The notes under the pieces: model-generated
Database searches by the model: none
Seen by the model: the letters and a program-made list of their open reading frames with translations, nothing else
What the model was told of the DNA's origin: nothing
In this document: positions 16,788 through 25,142 of the stretch, one piece after another
How the letters are laid out: each line of letters begins with the position of its first letter
Numbering within the stretch: position 1 is the stretch's first letter
Made by a program: the position numbers and the translations under genes
Source of the DNA: Flavobacterium selenitireducens
GTDB taxonomy: Bacteria; Bacteroidota; Bacteroidia; Flavobacteriales; Flavobacteriaceae
DNA: 64,000 nucleotides
Direction: 5' to 3'
Assembly: GCF_014748335.1 (NCBI RefSeq)
Contig: NZ_JAAVIY010000001.1
Location: forward strand, 186,001-250,000

Positions 16788-18341
16788 ATGGATAAGATTC
16801 AAATTCTTTGGGTGGACGACGAGATCGACATGCTCAAACCTCATATCATGTTCCTCGAGAAAAAAAACTACGAAGTCACGACGCGCAATAATGGTCTTGA
16901 TGCGATCGATGTATTTGAGGAAAAGAACTTCGATATCGTCTTCCTCGATGAAAACATGCCAGGAATGAGCGGTTTGGAAGTATTGTCTGAGCTCAAAGAG
17001 AAAAAAGCGTCGGTTCCCGTGGTGATGATTACCAAATCCGAAGAGGAGTACATTATGGAAGAGGCCATCGGATCCAAAATCGCCGATTACCTTATCAAGC
17101 CGGTGAACCCAAATCAGATTTTGCTCTCGTTGAAGAAAAATCTCGACAATTCGCGTTTGGTATCCGAAAAGACGACACTCGACTACCAAAAAGAATTCCG
17201 CAAGATCGCAATGGAAATGTCCATGGTGAATTCGTGGGAAGAGTGGATCGATATCTATAAAAAACTTATTTTTTGGGAACTCGAGCTTGAAAACATAGAA
17301 GATCAGAGCATGGTCGAAATATTGGAATCCCAAATGACCGAAGCCAATTCACAATTCGGGAAGTTCATCGAGCGCAATTACGAGGACTGGTTCGAGCCAA
17401 AAGCCGATAAACCTGTGACGTCCAATTCGCTTTTCAGGGAGTTGGTGGTGCCCGAACTCAAGAAAAAAGAACGCCCGATTTTGTTCGTCGTGATCGACAA
17501 CCTGCGGTACGACCAATGGAAATCGTTCGAATCCGTGGTGTCCAACCACTATAAATTGGAAAAGGAACAAGCCTATTATTCGATTTTACCGACGGCAACG
17601 CAATACGCGAGAAATGCAATTTTTTCGGGATTGCTTCCATCCGAAATGGAAAAGCAATTGCCCCAATATTGGAAAAACGACATAGACGAAGGTGGAAAAA
17701 ATTTGTACGAGGCGGAATTCCTCGCCGCTCAGCTAAAGCGACTTAGCCTTAATATCAAACAGGATTACTTTAAGATCACGAACCTGGCTGGCGGCCGAAA
17801 GCTTGCCGAAACCTTCAAGTCATACAAAGACAATGATCTTGTGACGGTCGTGTATAATTTCATCGACATGCTTTCCCATGCCAAAACCGAGATGGATGTC
17901 GTCAAGGAACTCGCATCTGACGACAAAGCCTACAGATCGCTCACCCTGAGCTGGTTCCGGAATTCTCCCTTGCTTGAAATCATTCAGCAAGCCCAATCGA
18001 TGGGCTTCAAACTCATCATCACGACCGATCACGGTACGATCAACGTGAAGAATCCGTCCAAGGTTATAGGCGACAAAAATACGAGTCTCAACTTGAGGTA
18101 TAAGACCGGCAGGAGCTTGTCCTATGAGGAAAAAGAGGTGTACGCCGTAAAAGATCCGAAAAAAATCGGGTTGCCCGCCATCAATATGAGCAGTTCGTTT
18201 ATTTTTGCCAAAAATGATGATTTCCTGGCGTACGTGAACAATTACAACCACTATGTTAGCTATTATCGCAACACCTATCAGCACGGCGGAATTTCGCTCG
18301 AAGAAATGATCGTCCCATTCTTGGTTTTCAATCCGAAATAA
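16788..18341 (+). CDS. porX: PorX: response regulator with PglZ phosphatase domain (T9SS regulator)
   Basis: A 517-residue two-domain protein. Residues ~1-125 are a CheY-like receiver with the acidic pair D10/D11, the phosphorylation site D54 in VFLDENMPG and the conserved lysine in YLIKPVNP. The rest is an alkaline-phosphatase-superfamily PglZ domain with VVIDNLRYDQW and ITTDHGT, the metal-binding segment. In Porphyromonas and Flavobacterium, PorX with the kinase PorY controls type IX secretion. PorY is not in this window. The tsaE start follows 3 bp after the stop codon, so porX-tsaE is an operon, and a candidate sRNA with terminator lies just upstream. Confidence 0.95.
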   Translation: MDKIQILWVDDEIDMLKPHIMFLEKKNYEVTTRNNGLDAIDVFEEKNFDIVFLDENMPGMSGLEVLSELKEKKASVPVVMITKSEEEYIMEEAIGSKIADYLIKPVNPNQILLSLKKNLDNSRLVSEKTTLDYQKEFRKIAMEMSMVNSWEEWIDIYKKLIFWELELENIEDQSMVEILESQMTEANSQFGKFIERNYEDWFEPKADKPVTSNSLFRELVVPELKKKERPILFVVIDNLRYDQWKSFESVVSNHYKLEKEQAYYSILPTATQYARNAIFSGLLPSEMEKQLPQYWKNDIDEGGKNLYEAEFLAAQLKRLSLNIKQDYFKITNLAGGRKLAETFKSYKDNDLVTVVYNFIDMLSHAKTEMDVVKELASDDKAYRSLTLSWFRNSPLLEIIQQAQSMGFKLIITTDHGTINVKNPSKVIGDKNTSLNLRYKTGRSLSYEEKEVYAVKDPKKIGLPAINMSSSFIFAKNDDFLAYVNNYNHYVSYYRNTYQHGGISLEEMIVPFLVFNPK

Positions 18342-18344
18342 ATC

Positions 18345-18758
18345 ATGATTTTTGAATTCGATCTCGAAGGTATCCATCTGGCAGCGCGCCAAATCCTTGA
18401 TTCCGATCCAAAAAAAGTAATTCTTTTTTACGGAGAAATGGGTGCCGGTAAGACCACGCTCGTCAAAGAAATAGCAAAAAGCCTCGGCGTGGAAGGCGCC
18501 ACGAGCAGCCCGACATTTTCACTTGTGAACGAATACCATATCAATCCACACGAGCGGCTGTTCCACTTTGACATGTACCGCCTCAAAAGTGAGTCCGAAG
18601 CTTATGATATGGGTATGGACGAATATATTTACTCGGGCCATTGGTGTCTCATCGAATGGCCCGAGCTGATCCCGAACCTCATTCCTGAAGCACATACGAC
18701 CGTGAAGTTGTCCGTTTTGGACGATGGACGACGGCGGTTGGTGTTTGAAAATATTTAA
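18345..18758 (+). CDS. tsaE: tRNA threonylcarbamoyladenosine biosynthesis ATPase TsaE
   Basis: A 137-residue TsaE, the small ATPase that works with TsaB, TsaC and TsaD to make the t6A37 modification on ANN-decoding tRNAs. The P-loop GEMGAGKTTL sits near residue 29; SSPTFSLVNEY (switch-like) and LIEWPELIPNLIP are the other family blocks. Length is normal. It starts 3 bp after the porX stop codon, a linkage conserved in flavobacteria that says more about cotranscription than about shared function. Confidence 0.96.
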   Translation: MIFEFDLEGIHLAARQILDSDPKKVILFYGEMGAGKTTLVKEIAKSLGVEGATSSPTFSLVNEYHINPHERLFHFDMYRLKSESEAYDMGMDEYIYSGHWCLIEWPELIPNLIPEAHTTVKLSVLDDGRRRLVFENI

Positions 18759-18877
18759 TTGTTGTTCAACCGTTCGACGGCGTGGATTCGACAATATCGC
18801 GAAGGCTGAAATCAAATCGACAAATATCAACCGACAATCGAAAATTTCACTAATTTAGGCAAGCAAATTCCCAAACC

Positions 18878-20071
18878 ATGGCCTTAACGCCTTTCACGAA
18901 GCAACAGCTGTTGCCACAGGAAGAAACATTGGAAGTCACGCCCCAAAAAAGCGAACTCTTCATTGGAATACCAAAAGAGACTTCCTATCAGGAACGACGC
19001 ATTTGCCTTACGCCGGACGCCGTCAGTTCGATGGTCTCCCACGGCCATCGTGTGATGATTGAGGCCGGAGCCGGATTGGCCGCGAGTTATTGCGACAAGG
19101 AATACAGCGACGCCGGAGCGGAAATTACGGCCGATACCAAAAAAGTACTCTCCTGCCCTATCCTTTTAAAGGTCGAACCGCTGACGATGAAAGAGATCGA
19201 AATGGTCAAACCGCAAACGATCGTCATATCGGCCATACAATTAAAGACGCGCAAAAAGGAATATTTCGAAGCCCTGGCCAAAAAGAAGGTCACGGCTTTG
19301 GCATTTGAATATATCAAGGACGAGGACGGATCGTATCCTGCCGTAAAATCGCTCAGCGAAATCGCGGGAACGGCGTCCATCCTGATCGCCGCTGAACTCA
19401 TGATCAACAACGATTTCGGGAAAGGCTTGCTGTTCGGCAATATTACCGGCGTTCCTCCTACCGAAGTCGTGATACTCGGGGCGGGAACCGTAGGGGAATT
19501 TGCGGCCCGTTCCGCACTGGGCTTGGGCGCGAGCGTAAAGGTTTTCGACAATTCGATTACCAAGCTCAGGCGTTTGCAGCAAAATCTGAACGACAGGATC
19601 TTTACGTCCACGATCCAGCCCAAAAGCCTGCTCAAAGCGTTAAGGCGTTGTGACGTCGCCATCGGTGCCATGAGAGGAAAAGACCGTTGCCCCGTCGTGG
19701 TGACCGAAACCATGGTCGAGTATATGAAGCGGGGCGCAGTGGTCGTAGATGTGGCTATCGACATGGGCGGCTGCTTTGAAACCTCTGAAGTCACGACCCA
19801 CGAAAAACCGACGTTCATCAAGCACAACGTCGTGCATTATTGCGTGCCGAACATCCCATCGCGCTATTCGAAATCGGCATCGCTATCCATCAGCAACATC
19901 CTTACTCCTTATTTGCTGCAGATTGCTGAGAACGGTGGCATCGAGCCCGCGATTCGCATGGACAAAGGCCTGCGCAACGGCGTTTACCTCTACCACGGAA
20001 TCCTCACGAACAAAACTATAGGGGAATGGTTTGGATTGCCGGACAGCGATATCAATTTGATTGTTTTTTGA
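18878..20071 (+). CDS. ald: Alanine dehydrogenase
   Basis: A 397-residue member of the alanine dehydrogenase/PNT N- and C-terminal domain family, which converts L-alanine to pyruvate with NAD. The N-terminal block IGIPKETSYQERRICLTPDAV and GAG-rich strands are typical. The nucleotide-binding motif VVILGAGTVGEFAARSALGLGA lies near residue 195, and YCVPNIPSRYSKSASLSISN is the C-terminal family block. The N-terminus has an extra ~25 residues before the domain. It follows porX-tsaE on the same strand with a 119-bp gap, the usual Flavobacterium order. Confidence 0.92.
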   Translation: MALTPFTKQQLLPQEETLEVTPQKSELFIGIPKETSYQERRICLTPDAVSSMVSHGHRVMIEAGAGLAASYCDKEYSDAGAEITADTKKVLSCPILLKVEPLTMKEIEMVKPQTIVISAIQLKTRKKEYFEALAKKKVTALAFEYIKDEDGSYPAVKSLSEIAGTASILIAAELMINNDFGKGLLFGNITGVPPTEVVILGAGTVGEFAARSALGLGASVKVFDNSITKLRRLQQNLNDRIFTSTIQPKSLLKALRRCDVAIGAMRGKDRCPVVVTETMVEYMKRGAVVVDVAIDMGGCFETSEVTTHEKPTFIKHNVVHYCVPNIPSRYSKSASLSISNILTPYLLQIAENGGIEPAIRMDKGLRNGVYLYHGILTNKTIGEWFGLPDSDINLIVF

Positions 20072-20161
20072 TTTTAGTCCATTTGACTACCTGAACGTGT
20101 CGGAACGATCTGTGTAACGACAATTCTCAACTGAACAAATCGACAACTAAACAATAAACAC

Positions 20162-20169
20162 TACTTTTG
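20162..20169 (+). promoter_or_regulatory. Bacteroidota -7 promoter element
   Basis: TACTTTTG matches TAnnTTTG exactly, 17 bp before the ATG of the DUF4258-like gene; a TCG sits at the 19-bp upstream position instead of TTG. Confidence 0.55.
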
Positions 20170-20186
20170 CAGCCAAAATCGTCAAA

Positions 20187-20561
20187 ATGAAATTCTACGC
20201 CCGCTTTGCCTATTACCTCGTCGGTTTTACGATAGGTATTTTTTTCGTCGCCATGATGTGGAGCCAAAAAGGCGTAAGCTGCAATTATTTCCCAAATTCA
20301 CGCGTACTCAACGACATCCGTAAAAAGCCTTTCCATTTTTCAGCCGAAGCGGACAGCATCTTCAAACAAGGTTGGATAACCAAAAACGACGTCAAGTTGA
20401 TACTTACCGAAGGTACTGTCGATTTTGGAAAGAGCAATATGGCGGTTCCCGGCGGTAAACTCTACGTTATAGAAGGCCAGACATCGGGCAGGCAGGAAGT
20501 TTTGATCGAAGTAGTGAATGGGTCTGAAAAAGCCACGTTGACCAAGGTTAGCAAACGTTGA
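20187..20561 (+). CDS. Membrane-anchored DUF4258-like protein
   Basis: A 124-residue protein with one N-terminal hydrophobic helix (FAYYLVGFTIGIFFVAMMW) and a small C-terminal domain. The domain resembles DUF4258, with a sheet pattern around FSAEADSIFKQGWITKNDVKLILTEG, GKLYVIEGQTSGRQEVLIEVV and a tail. DUF4258 is related to the BrnT-like fold, but no toxin partner is near, so a toxin role is not suggested. Genes of this type commonly follow ald in Flavobacterium, which supports it as a real gene of unknown role. Confidence 0.75.
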   Translation: MKFYARFAYYLVGFTIGIFFVAMMWSQKGVSCNYFPNSRVLNDIRKKPFHFSAEADSIFKQGWITKNDVKLILTEGTVDFGKSNMAVPGGKLYVIEGQTSGRQEVLIEVVNGSEKATLTKVSKR

Positions 20562-20614
20562 CCGCGTCCGAGCCAAGCTTTTCCCAATCTCCGGTATTTG
20601 CGGAAGGATTTTTG

Positions 20615-20622
20615 TAATTTTG
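20615..20622 (+). promoter_or_regulatory. Bacteroidota -7 promoter element (ABC exporter)
   Basis: TAATTTTG fits TAnnTTTG exactly and ends 17 bp before the ATG of the ABC exporter gene. No TTG stands at -33. Confidence 0.5.
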
Positions 20623-20638
20623 GCGCAAAATTTTCCGT

Positions 20639-22420
20639 ATGCCACGCCGCGTTGAAAACGATCTCCCCAAGGCAAAAATATCCGCCTCTTCCTTAAAACA
20701 AACCTTCAAGATTTTCCAGTATGCGGGCAACCACCGCTGGAAGTTCTTTGTCGGATTGATATTTCTGGCCCTTACGAGTGCTTCTGCGCTCGCGTTTCCC
20801 AAATTACTGGGCATGCTTGTCGACTGCGCCCGGGAGAAAGACGCCGGCCAAGCTGCGAATTTAGCCCTTACGCTAGGTGGAATTTTATTCTTGCAGGCTA
20901 TTTTTTCGTTTTTCAGATTGTCATTATTCGTCAATTTTACCGAAAATACACTAGCCAATTTGCGACTGTCGCTTTACGGAAATCTCATCAAACTCCCGAT
21001 GACGTTCTTTTCCCAAAAGCGCGTGGGCGAACTCAATTCGCGCCTGACGGCAGACATTTCCCAGATCCAGGATACGCTCACCACGACGCTTGCTGAATTT
21101 CTTAGGCAGTTCGTGCTCATCGTCGGAGGCGTCATTTTTTTGGCGATCATAAGCCCGAAGCTCACACTGATGATGTTGTCGATCGTGCCGTTGGTGGCGG
21201 TAGCGGCGGTAATCTTTGGTAAATTCATCCGCAAATATTCGAAGAACACCCAGGACAAGATTGCCGAAAGCCAGGTCATCGTCGAGGAAACGCTCCAGGG
21301 AATCAGCAATGTAAAGGCGTTTGCAAACGAGTGGTACGAAATCAACCGATACGATCAAAAAATTCGGGAAATCGTCCAGATCGCCATCAAAGGCGGATTG
21401 TATCGCGGCTACTTTGCTTCGTTCATCATACTTTGCCTTTTTGGGTCGATCGTGAGCGTCGTCTGGTTTGGCGTGACCCTGATCATTAGCGGTGAGATGC
21501 AGAATATTGGCGACCTGATTTCCTTTGTGCTTTATTCGATTTTCGTCGGTGCGTCTTTTGGTGGCATAGCCGATTTGTATTCCCAGTTGCAGAAAGCCAT
21601 AGGCGCGACCGAGCGCGTTTTCGAACTTCTCGAGGAAACACCCGAAGCCATAAAGTCCGTTCCGCAAAGCGATATCCCGAAAATAAAAGGCGATGTGATG
21701 TTCCGGGATGTTGCGTTCAGCTATCCGTCAAGAAAGGAAATCCAGGTGTTGAAGAATGTCAATTTCACCGCCGATTTTGGCCAAAAGATCGCGTTGGTCG
21801 GGCCTAGCGGAACGGGAAAATCAACCATCGCGTCGTTGCTGTTGCGCTTTTACGATATCGAAAGCGGAACGATAGCCATTGACGGAAAGGACATTTCGCA
21901 ATACGACCTCGAAACCCTCAGGGGCAATATGAGCATCGTGCCCCAGGATGTGATTTTGTTCGGTGGGACGATCCGGGAAAACATCGCTTACGGAAAGCCC
22001 GAAGCGACCCAGACCGAAATCGAGACCGCAGCAAAACGCGCCAATGCGTACGACTTCATCAACAGCTTTCCCGAGAAATTTGAAACCATCGTAGGCGAAC
22101 GCGGCATAAAGCTCTCGGGCGGACAGCGCCAACGCATTGCCATAGCACGTGCCCTGCTCAAAAATCCGGCGATCCTGATACTCGATGAAGCTACGTCGTC
22201 TCTCGACAGCGAAAGCGAAAAATTGGTGCAGGAAGCGCTTGAAGTCCTAATGGAAGGTCGCACGAGCCTTATCATCGCCCACAGGCTTTCGACGATCCGC
22301 AATGCCGACAAAATTTTGGTTTTGGACAAAGGCGAAGTCGTCGAACAGGGAACGCACGCTGAACTCATCAATGTCGAAAACGGGTTGTACCGCAGTTTGA
22401 GCACGCTTCAATTTTCGTGA
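20639..22420 (+). CDS. MsbA-like ABC exporter half-transporter (fused permease and ATPase)
   Basis: A 593-residue half-transporter. Residues ~30-320 form the six-helix type IV exporter membrane domain; residues ~350-590 are the ATPase, with Walker A GPSGTGKST, the signature LSGGQRQRIAIARAL, Walker B ILILDEAT and the H-loop in IIAHRLSTI. The family includes MsbA lipid A flippases and multidrug exporters. The lipid A genes elsewhere in the window make an envelope lipid substrate possible, but there is no direct evidence. It has its own promoter element and a strong terminator, so it is a single-gene unit and would act as a homodimer. Confidence 0.95.
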   Translation: MPRRVENDLPKAKISASSLKQTFKIFQYAGNHRWKFFVGLIFLALTSASALAFPKLLGMLVDCAREKDAGQAANLALTLGGILFLQAIFSFFRLSLFVNFTENTLANLRLSLYGNLIKLPMTFFSQKRVGELNSRLTADISQIQDTLTTTLAEFLRQFVLIVGGVIFLAIISPKLTLMMLSIVPLVAVAAVIFGKFIRKYSKNTQDKIAESQVIVEETLQGISNVKAFANEWYEINRYDQKIREIVQIAIKGGLYRGYFASFIILCLFGSIVSVVWFGVTLIISGEMQNIGDLISFVLYSIFVGASFGGIADLYSQLQKAIGATERVFELLEETPEAIKSVPQSDIPKIKGDVMFRDVAFSYPSRKEIQVLKNVNFTADFGQKIALVGPSGTGKSTIASLLLRFYDIESGTIAIDGKDISQYDLETLRGNMSIVPQDVILFGGTIRENIAYGKPEATQTEIETAAKRANAYDFINSFPEKFETIVGERGIKLSGGQRQRIAIARALLKNPAILILDEATSSLDSESEKLVQEALEVLMEGRTSLIIAHRLSTIRNADKILVLDKGEVVEQGTHAELINVENGLYRSLSTLQFS

Positions 22421-22433
22421 TTGTTAAAAACAC

Positions 22434-22460
22434 AAATCCGCCTCGAAAAGCGGATTTTTT
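22434..22460 (+). terminator. Rho-independent terminator of the ABC exporter
   Basis: AAATCCGC pairs with GCGGATTT around an 8-base loop and is followed by a run of T, 14 bp past the stop codon. Confidence 0.85.
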
Positions 22461-22478
22461 ATTTGTAACCAAAGCGGC

Positions 22479-23120
22479 TCATTTTATGGAATCGACGCCG
22501 TACCCTATTTTCTTTTTTCGGAACATCTGGCGCAACACCTCATACTTTCCGTCGCAACCGGCAAGCAATCCCATTTGGGTAAACCAGGCGACGTCCGGTT
22601 TGATTACGTAGCGCTGGCAGTCAAAGCAGACTTCGATGTAGGCCACGACGCGATCTGCCGCATCGAGAAACAGCACGGCGTTGTTCGGTACATACGATTT
22701 CACGGATTTCATCGTCATTTCTTTAGAGCTTCCGTTGGTGCGGTAATTGAAAAACCATCGGCTCAGCGAATCCTTTTCTATTGAGTTGAGTTCCGCCATT
22801 TCGATCGCCGCGTATTTCTTGCGCTTCCCGGAATTGCCCACCGTCGACAAATCGAATTCTCTCAACACTTTCACATCCAGTTTCTGGGCAATCGAAAGGC
22901 TGTCCTCGGCAACAACGGTCTCGCCTTTGTCGTTCACGATCTCTTCGGAATAGGACGCCGTGGTAAAAAACGAGATCAGCACCACCTTTTCAGCCGAAGC
23001 GAAAGGCGGCATGGCCCGTCGTTTTTCTGCCGACAACGTGCCATACCAACCGCAGACGTTGTGTTGTCCGAAGGCAAGCCCGCATAAAAAGATCGCGGAT
23101 ATGACAAGGCACGACTTCAT
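22479..23120 (-). CDS. Secreted hypothetical protein translationally coupled to glmM
   Basis: A 213-residue protein with a signal peptide (MKSCLVISAIFLCGLAFGQ) and no recognised domain. The mature part has four cysteines (in NVCGWYG, VCFDCQRY and AGCDGKYE), which may form disulfides in the periplasm. The start overlaps the glmM stop by one base (TGATG), so it is translated from the glmM mRNA. No functional link between the two is known to me; the coupling may only reflect compaction. Confidence 0.75.
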   Translation of the reverse strand: MKSCLVISAIFLCGLAFGQHNVCGWYGTLSAEKRRAMPPFASAEKVVLISFFTTASYSEEIVNDKGETVVAEDSLSIAQKLDVKVLREFDLSTVGNSGKRKKYAAIEMAELNSIEKDSLSRWFFNYRTNGSSKEMTMKSVKSYVPNNAVLFLDAADRVVAYIEVCFDCQRYVIKPDVAWFTQMGLLAGCDGKYEVLRQMFRKKKIGYGVDSIK

Positions 23121-24508
23121 CAGATTCCGGCGATCGCCTTGATCTCGTCTATGATGCGAAGCGCCAGGTCGTCCGCCTCTCCCTGTGATTTCGCTTCCGT
23201 GTAGATGCGGATGATCGGCTCGGTGTTGGACTTGCGCAAATGTACCCAGTTTTGCGGGAAATCGATTTTCACTCCATCGATCGTCGAGATTTTTTCAGAT
23301 TTGTATTTGTCGGTCATCGCAGCCAAGATAGCGTCCACATCAAGCGTTGGTGTAAGCTCGATCTTGTTTTTGCTCATAAAATATTGCGGATAGGATGCCC
23401 GCAACTCGGAGACTTTCATTTTTTTGTTGGCAAGGTGCGTCAGAAACAGGGCCACGCCGACCAAACTGTCGCGTCCGTAATGGGATTCCGGATAAATGAT
23501 GCCGCCGTTCCCTTCTCCTCCGATGATCGCGTTGTTGCGTTTCATCAGTTCCACCACGTTGACCTCACCGACAGCGCTGGCTTCGTACGAACCTCCGTGT
23601 TTTGCCGTGATATCGGCCAGGGCGCGGGACGAAGACATATTCGAAACGGTATTTCCCGGCGTTTTGCCCAGCACGTAATCGGCAACGGCAACCAGCGTGT
23701 ATTCCTCTCCAAACATTTCGCCATCTTCGGAAATAAACGCCAGACGGTCGACGTCCGGATCGACGACGATACCAAAATCCGCCTTTTCTTCGACTACCAA
23801 TTTGCAAATGTCGCCGAGGTGTTCCTTAAGCGGTTCCGGATTGTGCGGAAAATGCCCGTTGGGCTCGCAGTACAATTTCACGGTTTCAACGCCGAGCTGC
23901 TCCAAAAGTTTCGGAATGATCACGCCTCCGGACGAGTTCACGCCATCGACGACCACTTTGAATTTCGCGGCCTTGATCGCTTCTGCGTCGACCAACGGCA
24001 GCTCGAGCACTTCATCGATATGGATGTCCATGTAGGCGTCGTTTGGTATGATTTCACCAAGCGAATCGACATCGGCAAAGTCAAACGCTTCGGCTTCAGC
24101 AATATCGAGGATTTTCGCGCCTTCCGCACCGCTGAGGAATTCTCCTTTTTCGTTGAGCAGTTTTAGGGCGTTCCATTGCTTCGGATTGTGAGAAGCCGTC
24201 AGGATGATTCCACCATCGGCTTTTTCAAGCGGAACGGCCACTTCGACCGTAGGCGTGGTAGAAAGCCCGAGGTCGATCACGTCGATTCCAAGCCCGATCA
24301 GTGTATTGACCACGAGATTGTGGATCATGGGACCCGAAATGCGTGCGTCCCGGCCTATGACGACCGTCAGCTTGTCCTTTTTACTGTAATTCTTGAGCCA
24401 GGTGCCGTAGGCCGAAGCGAACTTCACGGCGTCGACCGGAGTTAGGTTGTCGCCCGCCTTCCCGCCTATCGTTCCGCGGATTCCCGATATTGATTTGATT
24501 AAAGTCAC
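23120..24508 (-). CDS. glmM: Phosphoglucosamine mutase
   Basis: A 462-residue alpha-D-phosphohexomutase of the GlmM type, which converts glucosamine-6-phosphate to glucosamine-1-phosphate for UDP-GlcNAc and thus for peptidoglycan and lipid A. The catalytic phosphoserine is S106 in TASHNPKQWNALK; the metal loop is DPDVDRLAF; GEGNGGIIYP is the sugar-binding loop and RKSNTEPIIRIYTEA the phosphate-binding loop. A phosphomannomutase activity cannot be excluded from sequence alone. An exact -7 element lies 34 bp upstream. Confidence 0.92.
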   Translation of the reverse strand: MTLIKSISGIRGTIGGKAGDNLTPVDAVKFASAYGTWLKNYSKKDKLTVVIGRDARISGPMIHNLVVNTLIGLGIDVIDLGLSTTPTVEVAVPLEKADGGIILTASHNPKQWNALKLLNEKGEFLSGAEGAKILDIAEAEAFDFADVDSLGEIIPNDAYMDIHIDEVLELPLVDAEAIKAAKFKVVVDGVNSSGGVIIPKLLEQLGVETVKLYCEPNGHFPHNPEPLKEHLGDICKLVVEEKADFGIVVDPDVDRLAFISEDGEMFGEEYTLVAVADYVLGKTPGNTVSNMSSSRALADITAKHGGSYEASAVGEVNVVELMKRNNAIIGGEGNGGIIYPESHYGRDSLVGVALFLTHLANKKMKVSELRASYPQYFMSKNKIELTPTLDVDAILAAMTDKYKSEKISTIDGVKIDFPQNWVHLRKSNTEPIIRIYTEAKSQGEADDLALRIIDEIKAIAGI

Positions 24509-24541
24509 GTTTTTATCTTTTGATTGTTAGCTATTGGTCGG

Positions 24542-24549
24542 CAAAGATA
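24542..24549 (-). promoter_or_regulatory. Bacteroidota -7 promoter element (glmM)
   Basis: TATCTTTG on the minus strand, an exact TAnnTTTG match, 34 bp before the glmM ATG. The -33 half is not evident. Confidence 0.55.
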
Positions 24550-24622
24550 ATCGTTTGCCGAATCCGTGTTTTACCTATTCGTTAATTTGAACGAATTTCC
24601 GATGATCTGCAGTTTGTCGGAG

Positions 24623-25141
24623 TCATCCGAGATAACGCTCGCGGTAGACGTTTTGGTGATGGTTTTGATGGCCGATGATCGCAAATCCAAGCGAGCGCAC
24701 CGAACTTGGCATCCCGTTGGCATTTCCGACGCGCATCAGCATCTCGTCTGAGAACGACTTGAACAACGTAATGTTCGACTGGCGCACTTCAGATAATTCC
24801 GTCAACAACGAATTGAGGTGGCGTGCGTTGCCACCAGCCTCATCGGCATAATCGTTCTCCTCGAATCCCGGCAGAGGCGTCTTGTCGTTGCGCGCAAAAG
24901 CAAGGGCGCGGTAGCCAAAAACGCGTTCGGTATCGATAATATGCTGTATGATTTCCTTTATCGTCCATTTTCCGGGCGCATAACGGTAGTCGAATTTGTC
25001 CATCGGGATCTCGCGTACGAAGCGGATAAAACGATGAAGCGAAATTTCGAGTTCTTCGACAAGTTCGATTTCATCGACGGTGTCGAGATATGTTTTTTGG
25101 TAAGCCGGATACTCGTCCGGTCGCAATTGGCTTGGTTTCAT
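24623..25141 (-). CDS. DinB family metal-binding four-helix protein
   Basis: A 172-residue DinB-superfamily protein with all three expected metal histidines: one in EIIQHIIDTERVFGYRALAFARND near residue 67 and two in GHQNHHQNVYRERYL near the C-terminus. The LAFARND and PLPGFEENDYAD segments are typical of the DinB_2 branch, which includes bacillithiol-type transferases; the substrate here is unknown. It contrasts with the DinB-like protein at 2136, which lacks the first histidine. The next gene upstream, ppc, ends 1 bp before its ATG, so it is likely cotranscribed behind ppc. Confidence 0.88.
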   Translation of the reverse strand: MKPSQLRPDEYPAYQKTYLDTVDEIELVEELEISLHRFIRFVREIPMDKFDYRYAPGKWTIKEIIQHIIDTERVFGYRALAFARNDKTPLPGFEENDYADEAGGNARHLNSLLTELSEVRQSNITLFKSFSDEMLMRVGNANGMPSSVRSLGFAIIGHQNHHQNVYRERYLG

Positions 25142-25142
25142 A

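Noticed and set aside
23240..24166. 308-codon plus-strand frame opposite glmM
   Set aside because: Antisense shadow of GlmM with no recognisable domain or signal.
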